DNA of 64,000 nt, from contig OZ252295.1 of the NCBI GenBank assembly GCA_965250195.1, positions 124,001 through 188,000 on the forward strand, in the 5' to 3' direction. The notes under the pieces are model-generated. The model did no database searches and was not told the DNA's origin. It saw only the letters and a program-made list of their open reading frames with translations. Numbering within the stretch: position 1 is the first letter of the stretch; each line of letters opens with the position of its first letter. Below, piece by piece: positions 31,781 through 40,883 of the stretch. Position numbers and translations under genes: made by a program. Source of the DNA: CAUZIR01 sp965250195 (GTDB lineage Bacteria; Chloroflexota; Dehalococcoidia; Lucifugimonadales; UBA2962).

Positions 31781-32172
31781 TGCAGGACGCAATATCCATA
31801 CAGATCCAGGGGCTGCCGGAGCTGCAAAAGAAGTTCTCCGCGCTCAGTGCCAAGGCCCAGCGAGGAGACCTCCGCAAGGCGTTGCGCGCTGCCACTCGAC
31901 CGGTCATCAAGGACGCCCGTATTCGGGTGCCGGTGGCCAGCGGGCTTCTCAAAAAGCAGATCAAGGCCAGCGTGTCGGTAAAGCGGACGTTCGCTCAGGC
32001 CCGGATCGGCTTTGGATCGAAGGCCTTCTACGGGATGTTCATCGAACTCGGCTCCAGGTTCATCGCGGCCCGGCCGTTCCTACGGCCGGCGTTCGACGCC
32101 AAGAAGACGGAGGTCGTAGAGACCTTCAATAAGAAGCTGACGGCCGAACTCCTGAAGGTGGCGAAGGCCTGA
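31780..32172 (+). CDS. HK97 gp10-like tail-completion protein
   Basis: 130 residues. IQGLPELQKKFSALSAKAQR, then LRAATRPVIKDARIRVPVAS, GFGSKAFYGMFIELGSRFIA and RPFLRPAFDAKK are the standard HK97-gp10 signature. Acts at the head-tail joint. It overlaps both neighbours by one base, indicating coupling. Confidence 0.9.
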   Translation: MQDAISIQIQGLPELQKKFSALSAKAQRGDLRKALRAATRPVIKDARIRVPVASGLLKKQIKASVSVKRTFAQARIGFGSKAFYGMFIELGSRFIAARPFLRPAFDAKKTEVVETFNKKLTAELLKVAKA

Positions 32173-32576
32173 TGGCTGAAGTAGAGCAGGCTATTTACGA
32201 CCGGCTCAGCAACTACGCCGGGCTGACGGCGCTGGTCAGTACCCGGATCTATCCGATGGTGCTGCCTCAGAACCCCACCTATCCGGCAGTCAGATATCAA
32301 CGAATCAGCGGGACCAGGCTGAGCGCGATCGACGTGGACATCGGGATCGCTCAGCCGCGGTTCCAGGTGGACTGCTACGCCGAGACATACCTCGGCGTGA
32401 AGAGCCTGTTCACCGAAGTGAGGGGCGCCCTTCAGCGATGGACCGGCACACACTCCGGGGTGGTGGTGTTGGACAGCCGCATGGAAGGCGGAGACCGGGA
32501 TTTCTATGAAGACGATCCACCCGGGAAGCCGGTGTACGGGGTCGGTTCCGACTGGGTCATTGACCACAGGGAGTAG
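32172..32576 (+). CDS. Tail terminator/completion protein (DUF3168-like)
   Basis: 134 residues: EQAIYDRLSNYAGLTALVST, RIYPMVLPQNPTYPAVRYQR, and FQVDCYAETYLGVKSLFTEV, the pattern of DUF3168 tail completion proteins. It caps the tail tube and connects it to the head. Confidence 0.85.
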   Translation: MAEVEQAIYDRLSNYAGLTALVSTRIYPMVLPQNPTYPAVRYQRISGTRLSAIDVDIGIAQPRFQVDCYAETYLGVKSLFTEVRGALQRWTGTHSGVVVLDSRMEGGDRDFYEDDPPGKPVYGVGSDWVIDHRE

Positions 32577-32579
32577 CGA

Positions 32580-32819
32580 ATGAAGTACATCCAATTGGCA
32601 CCGAGGCTGCGGATCCAGCGGGGAGCCGGCAAGGCCGACCTGGTATCCGAGCGACCGCACAAGCGGGACAAGCACGGGAACGTCGCGTTCAGCGATGACC
32701 CCGAAAAGAAGCCGACATTGGTGGAGTTTGACGAGCACTGCCAGGTAGACATCCCTGCCCTGCTCCGCATCGGGGCGATCCGGGAGCAGCCCGTCAAGGA
32801 GGTGAAGCGACGTGGCTAA
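32580..32819 (+). CDS. Hypothetical phage protein
   Basis: 79 residues, basic and charged (KADLVSERPHKRDKHGNVAF). It starts three bases after the previous stop. It is followed directly by the antisense HNH insertion at 32836. Confidence 0.6.
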   Translation: MKYIQLAPRLRIQRGAGKADLVSERPHKRDKHGNVAFSDDPEKKPTLVEFDEHCQVDIPALLRIGAIREQPVKEVKRRG

Positions 32820-32835
32820 TCAGCGTGATCTAAAC

Positions 32836-33417
32836 TCATTTGCCCCACCGAGCGGCGGCTCCCTTCAGCCCGGCGGCACGGAGTTGGGCGGAGGTCGCAA
32901 AACTGTTGGGATTTCGCATGTGCGCCTTCATGTGGTCGCTCTTCGAGAGGGCTACGAGGTTCTCAGGGCGATTGTCTTGAGTGTCACCGTTGATGTGATG
33001 AACATCCTCACCCGTCTCCAACCGCCGCCCATTCGCCTGCTCCCAGACCAAACGGTGCTCAGCGTAATACCCGTTCGCTGCCGACAGATGGTGCGAAGGT
33101 TCGTAAATATTGACATATCCATCGGTGGAAATTCGCCGGCCGCCTTTCCATCCTCCCGCGGCAGAACCCGTTTTCCCTCGCTTAGAGTGGCCGTTAACAA
33201 ACTTGTTTCGGGTCCGTCCAGTTGTGCCCGTCTGTTGTCCACAACCACAGGCGCACTCAGCAGGTGGCTCTCTCCGGGCGGCATGGTAAGTCTTTGCGGC
33301 TGCATGCATCAGACCCAAGTGGTGTCTGTTGATAAAACGGGGATGACTGTACTTGTGCCACGGGCGGACCGGAATTGGTTGAGCACAGCCGCATTCGCAT
33401 ATCGGCCCCATTCGCAA
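32836..33417 (-). CDS. HNH homing-type endonuclease inserted antisense in the tail genes
   Basis: 193 residues on the opposite strand from the whole late operon. Two zinc clusters (CECGCAQP and CACGCGQQTG) are followed by TDGYVNIYEPSHHLSAANGY, AEHRLVWEQANGR, and the HNH core VHHINGDTQDNRPENLVAL. The C-terminal FATSAQLRAAGLKG is a NUMOD-like DNA-binding tail. The inserted block spans about 32820-33450, between a small gene and the tail protein at 33459. Likely a free-standing homing gene. Confidence 0.9.
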   Translation of the reverse strand: MRMGPICECGCAQPIPVRPWHKYSHPRFINRHHLGLMHAAAKTYHAARREPPAECACGCGQQTGTTGRTRNKFVNGHSKRGKTGSAAGGWKGGRRISTDGYVNIYEPSHHLSAANGYYAEHRLVWEQANGRRLETGEDVHHINGDTQDNRPENLVALSKSDHMKAHMRNPNSFATSAQLRAAGLKGAAARWGK

Positions 33418-33458
33418 CCTCTGAGATCAAGTGTTCTATTCCTAGGAGCATAGTTGAA

Positions 33459-34187
33459 TTGGGAAAATTATCCAATAGCGCCTCCAGAGTGTTCTTCGAC
33501 GAGTTCGACCTGTCGGGGGATCTGACTGGCCTCACGCTGAATATGACTCCGGAGCTCGGCGTGGTGACCCCGCTCAACGCCACCGGGCCCCGGCGCGTCA
33601 TGGGCAACTACGACCACGACGCGTCCTTCCTGGGGTTCCTAGAGCCGACCGACGAAGGGTACGACGAGAAGATCTTCGACGCCCTCACGGATACGTCCGA
33701 TCACTTCCTTTCCCAGCTCTTCGGTGCCAACGCTGAAGGCAGCGTCGCCTACGACCAGGTGGTGCGTGTAAACGGGCAACCGAGGTCTGGCGACATCGGG
33801 GGAGCCGTCGCGCTCAATTTCGACGCGGCCGGCTCCAATGGCGTCGTGCGGGGCCTGGTACTGGGCAACGTGACCTCCACAGGAGCGGAGGACCGCACAG
33901 GGCGCAACCAGGGGGCGACGTCGCTAAACACCATCTATGCCGTGATCTTCCGCCTGCTGGCCTTCACCGGCACGGACGTCACGCTCAAGATTCAGGAGTC
34001 CTCGGACGACGGCTCAGGTGACGCTTATGGCGACGTCTCGGGGCTCACATCAGGGGCACTGGCCGCCATCGGGTCGGTCAGGGCCACAACTAGCGCAGCA
34101 ACGGAAGCATGGAAGCGATTGAACATTTCCGGCACGTTCAGCTCGGCCACGATCCTCGTGACCGGCGGAACAGTGGCCGGGACGTAG
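33459..34187 (+). CDS. Major tail protein-like, TTG start
   Basis: 242 residues. The start is chosen as TTG 33459 with AGGAG at 33444-33448; this gives an N-terminus GKLSNSASRVFFDEFDLSG after the initiator that matches the family start (xKLSGKxSxVxVDEFDLSG). The open frame back to 33375 belongs to the HNH insertion. LTLNMTPEL and TGPRRVMGNYDHD occur also in the next gene, showing the two are paralogues. Probably builds or decorates the tail tube. Confidence 0.75.
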   Translation: MGKLSNSASRVFFDEFDLSGDLTGLTLNMTPELGVVTPLNATGPRRVMGNYDHDASFLGFLEPTDEGYDEKIFDALTDTSDHFLSQLFGANAEGSVAYDQVVRVNGQPRSGDIGGAVALNFDAAGSNGVVRGLVLGNVTSTGAEDRTGRNQGATSLNTIYAVIFRLLAFTGTDVTLKIQESSDDGSGDAYGDVSGLTSGALAAIGSVRATTSAATEAWKRLNISGTFSSATILVTGGTVAGT

Positions 34188-34199
34188 AAGGAGAACGAA

Positions 34200-34613
34200 A
34201 TGGCGAAGCAACCTGCAAAAAACGCGAACATCAGCATCAGTTCGGTGGCCCTGGAGGACGACATCGCGTCGTTCACTCTCAATGTCACGCCCGAGGTGCC
34301 CACGGTTACGGCGATCTCCGACACCGGACCCCGCAGGGTGATGGGGAACTACGACTACAACCTGGACCTCGGCGGCGCCGCGGACTTCGCGTCCGGGCAG
34401 TCGGACGCCACGCTGTTCGATCTGATGACCAACGCGTCGGGCGGAGCGATGGCAGTGGATCCGACGGGGGCCTCGGCCGGAGCCAACGACCCGAACTATG
34501 ACGCCACCAGCGTGATGGGTTCGGGCTATTCCCTCAGCGGTCAGGTCGGCGGAGCGGTGGAATTCTCGGCCTCTCTGGTCGGCAACTCGGCGCTCAGCAG
34601 AGCCGTGGCGTAA
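34200..34613 (+). CDS. Tail protein, paralogue of the preceding gene
   Basis: 137 residues. FTLNVTPEVPTVTAISDTGP, then RRVMGNYDYNLDLGG parallels the gene at 33459. It lacks the long C-terminal domain of that gene. AAGGAGAA before the ATG gives a normal start. One of the two is expected to be the major tail tube protein. Confidence 0.7.
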   Translation: MAKQPAKNANISISSVALEDDIASFTLNVTPEVPTVTAISDTGPRRVMGNYDYNLDLGGAADFASGQSDATLFDLMTNASGGAMAVDPTGASAGANDPNYDATSVMGSGYSLSGQVGGAVEFSASLVGNSALSRAVA

Positions 34614-34623
34614 GGGGGATAGG

Positions 34624-35088
34624 TTGGCAAAGCTCAAGCCGAGACGTATCCCGTCGGACGACTTCGTCTTCACCATCGGGGGTGAGGGCTACAAGCTGCA
34701 CGAAGGGGAGTGGGTGGAGGTGCTGCCCGGACTGTCGGTCGCAGACCTCCGCCTAATCCAAGGCGTGAACGCACTCCAGGACAAGCTCGCAGCCTCCATT
34801 GGAGACACCGATGAAGGCGTCCAGACCGTGGTGGCGATGGACGAAAGCGCTTCACAGGCCATCAAACTCCTCCAGCGCAGGGTCGTGGGGTGGAACTGGA
34901 CCGACGACCAGGGCGAGCCGCTTCCCAGTCCGGTCGACAATCCCAAGGTGTTCGAGGAACTCCAACTTGGCGAACTCTTCTACCTGGTCGGCTTGCTTGT
35001 CGGCGAGGGGCCGGAGGAGCGAAAAAACGGATCGAGGCCCTCGCGGACTTCTTCCTCGGGTTCCGCACGACCGCGGAGCCGGAAGTAG
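34624..35088 (+). CDS. Tail assembly chaperone, unshifted product (gpG-like)
   Basis: 154 residues from a TTG at 34624. The domain (FVFTIGGEGYKLHEGEWVEV, LRLIQGVNALQDKLAASIGD) matches tail assembly chaperones. The sequence after residue 135 becomes Ser/Arg-rich, as usual when the zero frame runs past a slippery site. The gene overlaps the shifted frame that continues to 35429. Confidence 0.8.
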   Translation: MAKLKPRRIPSDDFVFTIGGEGYKLHEGEWVEVLPGLSVADLRLIQGVNALQDKLAASIGDTDEGVQTVVAMDESASQAIKLLQRRVVGWNWTDDQGEPLPSPVDNPKVFEELQLGELFYLVGLLVGEGPEERKNGSRPSRTSSSGSARPRSRK

Positions 35089-35429
35089 AGCGGCGCGGGC
35101 CTCAACCATATGAAGGGATCGTATCAGCCATCTGTGAAGCCTTCGGGTGCACGCCGGACGTCGCCGTCCGGCAGGACTGGGGGCTCGTGGAGGCCGTGCT
35201 GGACTACAGGACTGCCGCGACAGGCCTTGAGGTAATCAATCACAAGGACAAAAAGCAGGGCATGGAGACCCTGCAGAAGAATCCGAGGCTTGGAGAGATG
35301 CTGGTTTGGATGTCCCGGGCCCAGAGAGGTGTCCCTCTGGAAGGCGGCAACGTCGAACAGGAGCAGGCCCAACTGGCAGCGGCTTATCGGGTAGAGGAAG
35401 ACGAGGAAATCGATGGCGACGCTAGCTGA
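34624..35429 (+). CDS. Tail assembly chaperone, -1 frameshift product (gpGT-like)
   Basis: The heptamer A_AAA_AAC at 35022-35028 is in the zero frame (CGA AAA AAC). A -1 slip leads into CGG at 35028 and the frame RIEALADFF...IDGDAS ending at 35429, giving about 268 residues. The downstream part (YEGIVSAICEAFGCTPDVAV, NPRLGEMLVWMSRAQRG) is typical T-domain sequence. It ends inside the start of the tape measure gene. Both products bind the tape measure protein during tail assembly. Confidence 0.85.
35022..35028 (+). promoter_or_regulatory. Slippery site A AAA AAC for -1 frameshifting
   Basis: Canonical X XXY YYZ heptamer in the correct frame, located where the chaperone's two frames overlap. 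The stop of the zero frame is 60 bases later. Confidence 0.88.
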
Positions 35430-37800
35430 ACTGGTTCTGAAGATCAACGCTAACACCACCCAGCTGGTAGCCGCGCTTGAGGACTCCCAAAAGAGGATCG
35501 ATAGGTTCGGAAGGAAGACGAAAGCGCTCGGGAAAAACATGGCCCTGATGGGCGGTGCGGGGGCGGCGGCGTTCGGCCTGATGGCAAAGGGCTCGGCCGA
35601 CTTCGAATCAGGCATGGCGGAAGTCAACACCCTCGTAGGTTTGTCTGAAGGCCAACTGGACAGTCTCTCCCGCGGTGTCCGCGACCTATCAACCGAGTTT
35701 GGCCTGAACGCCGTGGATGCAACCAAGGCGTTATACCAGGCGATATCGGCTGGCCAGGAGCCGGCCAAAGTGCTCGGCTTTCTAGAAGTCGCGGCCCGGG
35801 CATCGGTGGGCGGCGTCACCGATCTCACTACCTCGGTTGACGGGCTGACCAACATTCTGAACGCGTTCAAGCTAGGGACTGAAGATGCCGAGCGGGTTTC
35901 GGACATCATGTTCAGGACGGTCGCCCTCGGTAAAACGACGATGGACGAGCTGTCCTCGTCCTTCTTCCAGGCGTCACCAATAGCGAAGGCCACCGGCGTA
36001 TCGGTGGAAGAACTGGCTGCCGCCGTCGCCACCGTCACCCTGGCGGGCACGCCGACAAAGGTAGCGATGACCGGCCTGCGCCAGGCGATGGTCTCCCTCC
36101 AGAAGCCCACCGTCGATATGAAGGGAGCTCTGGATAAGATGGGCTTTTCCAGCGGGACTGCAGCTATAGAGGCCCTCGGGTTGGTCGGCACCCTCGACGC
36201 GGTTCGCCAAGCGACAGAGGGCGATGCCGAAGCGTTTGCAAAGGCCATCGGCTCGGTGGAGGCGTTGACGCCCGTCCTGCAGCTCACAGGCGGCAACCTG
36301 AGCGTGTTCGAAGACATCCTGAAGGACGTCTCGAATTCCGCCGGCTCCACGGGTAAAGCGTTCGACATCATGGCGGAGACGACGGCCCACCAGTTCGCCA
36401 TCATGCGGGCCAAGATCTCGGATGTCTCGATGACCATTGGAGACGCCTTGCTACCGGTTCTCCAAGACTTGCTAAAACAGGTCATTCCTGTGATCGAAAA
36501 GTTCGCGGCATGGGCGAAGGACAACCAGGGGCTCATCAAGATCATCGCCATCGCGACGGCGGGCGTGGCGGCCCTGGGCGCAACACTCTTTACGGTCGGA
36601 CTGGTACTCGGCCCTCTGGTCAAGACGTTCACGCTGGCCACGAAAGGTATCGGCCTGTTCCTGAAGGGGATCAAGCTGCTCACGTTGGCCCACATCCGCC
36701 AGGGTGTCGTGGCCGCTGCCGCCTGGGCCGCGACCTTCGCACCGATCACCCTCGGTATTGTCGCAATCGGCGCTGTCATCTCAGCGTTTTTCCTATTCAA
36801 GGACAAGATGATCTCGATCTTCAATACGGTCGGTCGGATCTTCGGGGAGTTTGTCGACTTCTACCTGAGTGGTTTTCGTCTCATAATCTGGGCGCTCAAC
36901 AAATTCGGCCTGAACATCCCACAGATCATGGACTTCGGCAACGCTTGGTCGAACCTGGGCAACGTGATGGGCGAAGGGCTCGACTCGGCGAAGGACGCGA
37001 TAGACGGACTAATCGGCAGGGTCGCCGATTTCGACGGCGGATTGGCGTCTGTTGGACGTGCCATCGAGGAGTTCGCAGGGAAGCTCCCTCTCATCGCGGC
37101 CGGACTTGGAAGAGTCAAGGATCACACCATCGACCTGGGCGGGGCGGTCATCGAGGCCACCCGGAACATGAACGACTTCCGACAGAGCATGTTCGAGGTC
37201 CGGCGCCAGGTACAGGAGTTTCAGGTGGGGGCTCGGCTGGCCTACTCCGATGTAGCTGGGGCACTAGGGGTCGCCACCGAGAACGTTCACTCCATGATTA
37301 GCGCCCTGGAAATACAAATCCGCCAGGCCCAGGGAGTTCAGGTCGGCGCCATGCTGATTGCAGCGTCAATTTCCGAGGTTGGTCGTGAGGCTGAGATAGC
37401 TCGCCAGAAGGCGCTGAACTTCCTGTCCGTGTTTAACGGTCTGGATATGGCAAAGCAGGCCGCCGTCATAGATCAGAAGTTCATCGAAGCTCTCGCCAGC
37501 GTTGGTAAGGAGCACCTGGCAGGTGTCAGTGCCTTCGACGTCATTAAGGCTGGCGGGGTTGGCAATATCGGGTCTTTTGCATCCGGCGGCATCGTCCCTG
37601 GCCCTATCGGCCAGGCGCAGCTCGCGGTGGTGCACGGCGGGGAAACGATCACGCCTGCCGGGCGGACCGGTGGCGGCATGACAGTCAACATCACCGTCAA
37701 CGGCTCGGTGACGTCCCGCGACTTCAGGCGCGAAGTGCTCGAGGCTGTGCGAGACGGGGCCCGTGCCGGCAGCCTCGATAGGGTGTTCCAAGGCACTTAG
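35413..37800 (+). CDS. Tape measure protein (TP901-type)
   Basis: 795 residues. N-terminal coiled coil (LVAALEDSQKRIDRFGRKTK), the TP901 core (GSADFESGMAEVNTLVGLSE ... GLNAVDATKALYQAISAG ... TSVDGLTNILNAF), then hydrophobic segments around residues 385-475 and a C-terminal GGxVPGPIGQAQLAVVHGGE motif. It sets tail length; the hydrophobic stretches may enter the host membrane. The start overlaps the chaperone's T frame by 17 bp. Confidence 0.95.
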   Translation: MATLAELVLKINANTTQLVAALEDSQKRIDRFGRKTKALGKNMALMGGAGAAAFGLMAKGSADFESGMAEVNTLVGLSEGQLDSLSRGVRDLSTEFGLNAVDATKALYQAISAGQEPAKVLGFLEVAARASVGGVTDLTTSVDGLTNILNAFKLGTEDAERVSDIMFRTVALGKTTMDELSSSFFQASPIAKATGVSVEELAAAVATVTLAGTPTKVAMTGLRQAMVSLQKPTVDMKGALDKMGFSSGTAAIEALGLVGTLDAVRQATEGDAEAFAKAIGSVEALTPVLQLTGGNLSVFEDILKDVSNSAGSTGKAFDIMAETTAHQFAIMRAKISDVSMTIGDALLPVLQDLLKQVIPVIEKFAAWAKDNQGLIKIIAIATAGVAALGATLFTVGLVLGPLVKTFTLATKGIGLFLKGIKLLTLAHIRQGVVAAAAWAATFAPITLGIVAIGAVISAFFLFKDKMISIFNTVGRIFGEFVDFYLSGFRLIIWALNKFGLNIPQIMDFGNAWSNLGNVMGEGLDSAKDAIDGLIGRVADFDGGLASVGRAIEEFAGKLPLIAAGLGRVKDHTIDLGGAVIEATRNMNDFRQSMFEVRRQVQEFQVGARLAYSDVAGALGVATENVHSMISALEIQIRQAQGVQVGAMLIAASISEVGREAEIARQKALNFLSVFNGLDMAKQAAVIDQKFIEALASVGKEHLAGVSAFDVIKAGGVGNIGSFASGGIVPGPIGQAQLAVVHGGETITPAGRTGGGMTVNITVNGSVTSRDFRREVLEAVRDGARAGSLDRVFQGT

Positions 37801-37803
37801 CTA

Positions 37804-38655
37804 ATGGCCGGCGAATTTGGGCACCAATCCAGCGATCGAGCCGCGGCCGGCAAGCTGACTCAGGCCGAGTTCGACAAGATCACGGCGCACCAGTTCGATA
37901 GTCAGGCGACGGGCGACATCATGTACGCCTCGTCCGCCACTCAGCTCTCCCGCCTGGGCATCGGGTCGACCGATCACATGCTATCGGTCGTTAGTGGCGT
38001 CCCTGCGTGGATGACCAAGTCTGTCCTTCTTCAGAATCTTATCCAGACTGACGCCTTTTACGACATACCGTTCCACGACTGGTCGGAAACGCTCGTCGGG
38101 ACTGGATCAGCTGCGGAAGGCCCGAACAATTACAACCTGAACACCGGTGCCACCGCTGGCGGAACGGCGCAGGTTTTCACGCCCGACAACCTATCTTTGT
38201 GGACTCCGGGTTCGTCGCGCCGGGTCATCAACTGGGACAAGTTGATAATCATCCATTTCACGTTCGTCCAGTTGGCGGGAACGACCAATGGGTTCTTCCG
38301 CCTCACGCTTGGCAAGGACAGCGCTGACGGGGTCGCTGACCTAACCGACCACGGCATCGGGATAATAATTGCGGACCAGGCGATCAGCGGCCATCACCAT
38401 ACGGGCGCGTCTGCATCTACAGACAGCCTTAGTTCTTCCACCACCACCGACACAATCCATCGAATTACTATCGTCAGCCTAGCTGGGTCGATGGAATACT
38501 TCTTCGACGGCGTTTCGAAATCTACGTCATCAGATGGGCCAGCAGGCAATGGCTCAAATGACCATTGCGCCCTTCAGATGGAAGTGGACAACGGGGCGGA
38601 TAACGCATCGCAACAGGTGATTCCGCAGAACATAAAGGTCTACGCGGCGGTCTAA
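37804..38655 (+). CDS. Tail-tip or fibre-like protein
   Basis: 283 residues. The N-terminus (LTQAEFDKITAHQFDSQATG, DIMYASSATQLSRLGIGS) is the repeat found at the attachment end of phage fibres. A long Ser/Thr/Gly-rich beta region follows, including ISGHHHTGASASTDS. Possibly receptor-binding. Position directly after the tape measure is typical of distal-tail genes. Confidence 0.65.
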   Translation: MAGEFGHQSSDRAAAGKLTQAEFDKITAHQFDSQATGDIMYASSATQLSRLGIGSTDHMLSVVSGVPAWMTKSVLLQNLIQTDAFYDIPFHDWSETLVGTGSAAEGPNNYNLNTGATAGGTAQVFTPDNLSLWTPGSSRRVINWDKLIIIHFTFVQLAGTTNGFFRLTLGKDSADGVADLTDHGIGIIIADQAISGHHHTGASASTDSLSSSTTTDTIHRITIVSLAGSMEYFFDGVSKSTSSDGPAGNGSNDHCALQMEVDNGADNASQQVIPQNIKVYAAV

Positions 38656-38657
38656 AA

Positions 38658-38879
38658 ATGCAGACATATTCCTTCCGACCAATAAAGAATCCCGCCGATA
38701 TTGAACGAATAATCGGCGCATCTCAAAAGGGATCACGGCTGACCCGACATGCAGGTGGCCGAAAGGGTTACACATACGAAGTCCCCGAGGAACTTGACCC
38801 TAAGATCGAAGCCGCCCTCACCGCCTTTATGGCTTCTATGGGCATGACCCCCTGCGAACTATCGGAGCTGAACACTTGA
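38658..38879 (+). CDS. Hypothetical phage protein
   Basis: 73 residues, mixed alpha/beta, basic first half (RLTRHAGGRKGYTYEV) and a helical end. Only 2 bp after the previous gene. Not recognised. Confidence 0.5.
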   Translation: MQTYSFRPIKNPADIERIIGASQKGSRLTRHAGGRKGYTYEVPEELDPKIEAALTAFMASMGMTPCELSELNT

Positions 38880-38897
38880 TGGCCGTTGGAGCGATAG

Positions 38898-40454
38898 ATG
38901 GTCCGGGCTGACTACAAAGTCCTGGTGGACTGGTCGAACGACGGGGACTTCACTGGCACAGGCGAGGACGTCACAGCTCGCACGCTGGTGCCGCTCGAGG
39001 TCGAGCGTGGCCGGGATTATGCGTCGGCTCTCACGGGTCGGTCTGTGGCAGGCAACGCCAGAATCATCCTCAACAACGAGTCAGGCGACTACTCGAGCTT
39101 CAGCACCGGATCGCCCCTGGCCGGCAACCTGGTGCCCGGTCGCAAGGTCCAGGTCCAGGCTGGCGGCGGCGAGTTCCCATTCGTGTTCGAGCATACGTTC
39201 CCTGAGGCGCCGCTCTTTACCGGCCACATTGATAGGTTGGTGCCCATCGCCGACCCGCATGGCGTGGACAAGGTGATCCTTGAGGCCTGGGGTGTACTTG
39301 GCCACTACAACCAGAAGGACGTCGAGATCGCCATGCAGACGTCGCGCCGGACGGACCAGGCGATCGGCGACATTCTGGACGCCGCGGGCTTCCCTGCTGC
39401 CGGCCGGACCCTGGCCACCGGCCAGACGACCATGACCCGCTTTTGGCAGGATCGGGCCAGGTTCCTCACCGCGTTGCGGACGGTGGAGGAGACCGAGGGC
39501 GGGTTCATCAAGGAGCTGCGCGACGGCGGGATCGAGTTCGAAGACCGCCACAAGCGCCTGAAATCCCCGCACACGACCAGCCAGGCCACGTTCACGGACG
39601 CGGGCGGCGGCGCGACCGAACGCTACCAGTACGTCGAGCAGTTGGACCCGCTGCCGTTCATCTTCAACACGTTCGAGGCCGAGGTCTTCATCTACACAGT
39701 GGAGAGCCTGGCGGTTCTCTACACCCACGAAGAGACGGGTGCAGATTCCCCGCTCCTCGTACCCGGCGAATCGCGGACCTTCTGGTTCAACTACCCGGGC
39801 CCTGACGCGGCCACCAACGGATTTGCGGTGGACGCCTGGACGACTCCGGTTTCCTCCACGGATTACACCGCGAACAGCGCTAGCGGAGGAGGCGGCACCG
39901 ATTTGACAGCCGACATAGGCGTGGCGGTATCCAAGCTCTCGAACGCGATGAAGGTGACGTTCACCAACAACCACGCCACGCTGCCTGCCTACCTCACTCT
40001 GATCCAGGGCCGCGGAACGGCCGTTACGGTGTCGGACCCCATACGTGTGAGGGGCACGGACGCCACTTCCGAGGCGGCGTACGGCGAGCGGTCGTTCACG
40101 GCTCAGACCAGGTTCTTCCCGGACTCGGGTGAGGCCCAGGACTGGTGCAACTACAACCTGGCGATCTACAAAGACCCGGTGCCCATCATCACGTTGCGGG
40201 TCAACGGCAACACGTCGGAGGAAATGCGGGCGCAGGTCTTCCAGCGCGACCTTAGCGACCGCATCACGCTCACGGCGACCGGCAATGCCAACCTCGGGAT
40301 CAACGAAGACTTTTTCATCGAGGGCGAGCGGCACACCATTGGTCCCGGCGGCGAACACTGGACCGAATGGGTCCTGTCGCCGGCTGACGGTTACTCCTTG
40401 TTCTGGGCGCTGGGCCTGGGCGTGCTAGGCACGAGCACAGGGCTGGGGTACTGA
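38898..40454 (+). CDS. Distal tail / baseplate hub protein
   Basis: 518 residues. It starts VRADYKVLVDWSNDGDFTGT, then VTARTLVPLEVERGRDYASA and GNARIILNNESGDYS, a pattern of siphovirus tail proteins that lie after the tape measure. FLTALRTVEETEGGFIKELR and EMRAQVFQRDLSDRITLT are the hub-like part. Expected at the tail tip. The overlap with the next gene is 1 bp. Confidence 0.75.
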   Translation: MVRADYKVLVDWSNDGDFTGTGEDVTARTLVPLEVERGRDYASALTGRSVAGNARIILNNESGDYSSFSTGSPLAGNLVPGRKVQVQAGGGEFPFVFEHTFPEAPLFTGHIDRLVPIADPHGVDKVILEAWGVLGHYNQKDVEIAMQTSRRTDQAIGDILDAAGFPAAGRTLATGQTTMTRFWQDRARFLTALRTVEETEGGFIKELRDGGIEFEDRHKRLKSPHTTSQATFTDAGGGATERYQYVEQLDPLPFIFNTFEAEVFIYTVESLAVLYTHEETGADSPLLVPGESRTFWFNYPGPDAATNGFAVDAWTTPVSSTDYTANSASGGGGTDLTADIGVAVSKLSNAMKVTFTNNHATLPAYLTLIQGRGTAVTVSDPIRVRGTDATSEAAYGERSFTAQTRFFPDSGEAQDWCNYNLAIYKDPVPIITLRVNGNTSEEMRAQVFQRDLSDRITLTATGNANLGINEDFFIEGERHTIGPGGEHWTEWVLSPADGYSLFWALGLGVLGTSTGLGY

Positions 40455-40882
40455 TGGAAGACAAGATCACGCAGCATTCCGACCACTTCCCCTCCGCCTC
40501 GTTGGGGTCGATGCTGGTGCAGCTGGGCATCAAGGGCGGCTATCGCCTCGGCGCCGGCGACAGCGGCAAAATCATCAAGGCCATCGTCAACGGCGGCCGG
40601 TGGATGGCCCAATGCCCGACGTGCGGGAGCGCCGCCGTCGTCTCGGTGGACGAGCCCTTGTACGCGTGCCCGGACTGCGGCTCGCCTGAGACCGGCGGCA
40701 GCTGGTACCGGGTGGTGTTCCCGCGGGCGCGCCTGGCCATCGAAGCCGAGTTGCTGAAGCGGCCCAGGCCCTACGGCGTCTTTGCGAAGGTTCCGGTAGG
40801 CGCTCGCGTCTGGGTTCCTGGGGAGACGGTCGAGGACCTTGCCAAGCAGCGGCGCAAGATGTTCCCGGTAAAGGCGGCCTGA
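40454..40882 (+). CDS. Zinc-ribbon protein in the tail module
   Basis: 142 residues. CPTCGSAAVVSVDEPLYACP and DCGSPETGG give a four-Cys zinc ribbon. The C-terminal part is basic (AKQRRKMFPVKAA). Similar zinc-ribbon proteins occur near tail-tip genes of related phages; role unknown. Confidence 0.6.
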   Translation: MEDKITQHSDHFPSASLGSMLVQLGIKGGYRLGAGDSGKIIKAIVNGGRWMAQCPTCGSAAVVSVDEPLYACPDCGSPETGGSWYRVVFPRARLAIEAELLKRPRPYGVFAKVPVGARVWVPGETVEDLAKQRRKMFPVKAA

Positions 40883-40883
40883 G

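Noticed and set aside
34890..35429. Independent gene in the -1 frame of the tail chaperone
   Set aside because: Protein-like sequence begins only after the A AAA AAC slippery site, so it is the frameshifted tail of the chaperone.
35124..36824. 566-codon minus-strand ORF
   Set aside because: Shadow of the tape measure gene; Ala/Ser/Pro-rich without any domain pattern.
39081..40358. 425-codon minus-strand ORF
   Set aside because: Antisense shadow of the baseplate hub gene with Arg/Val/Leu-rich composition typical of high-GC reverse frames.
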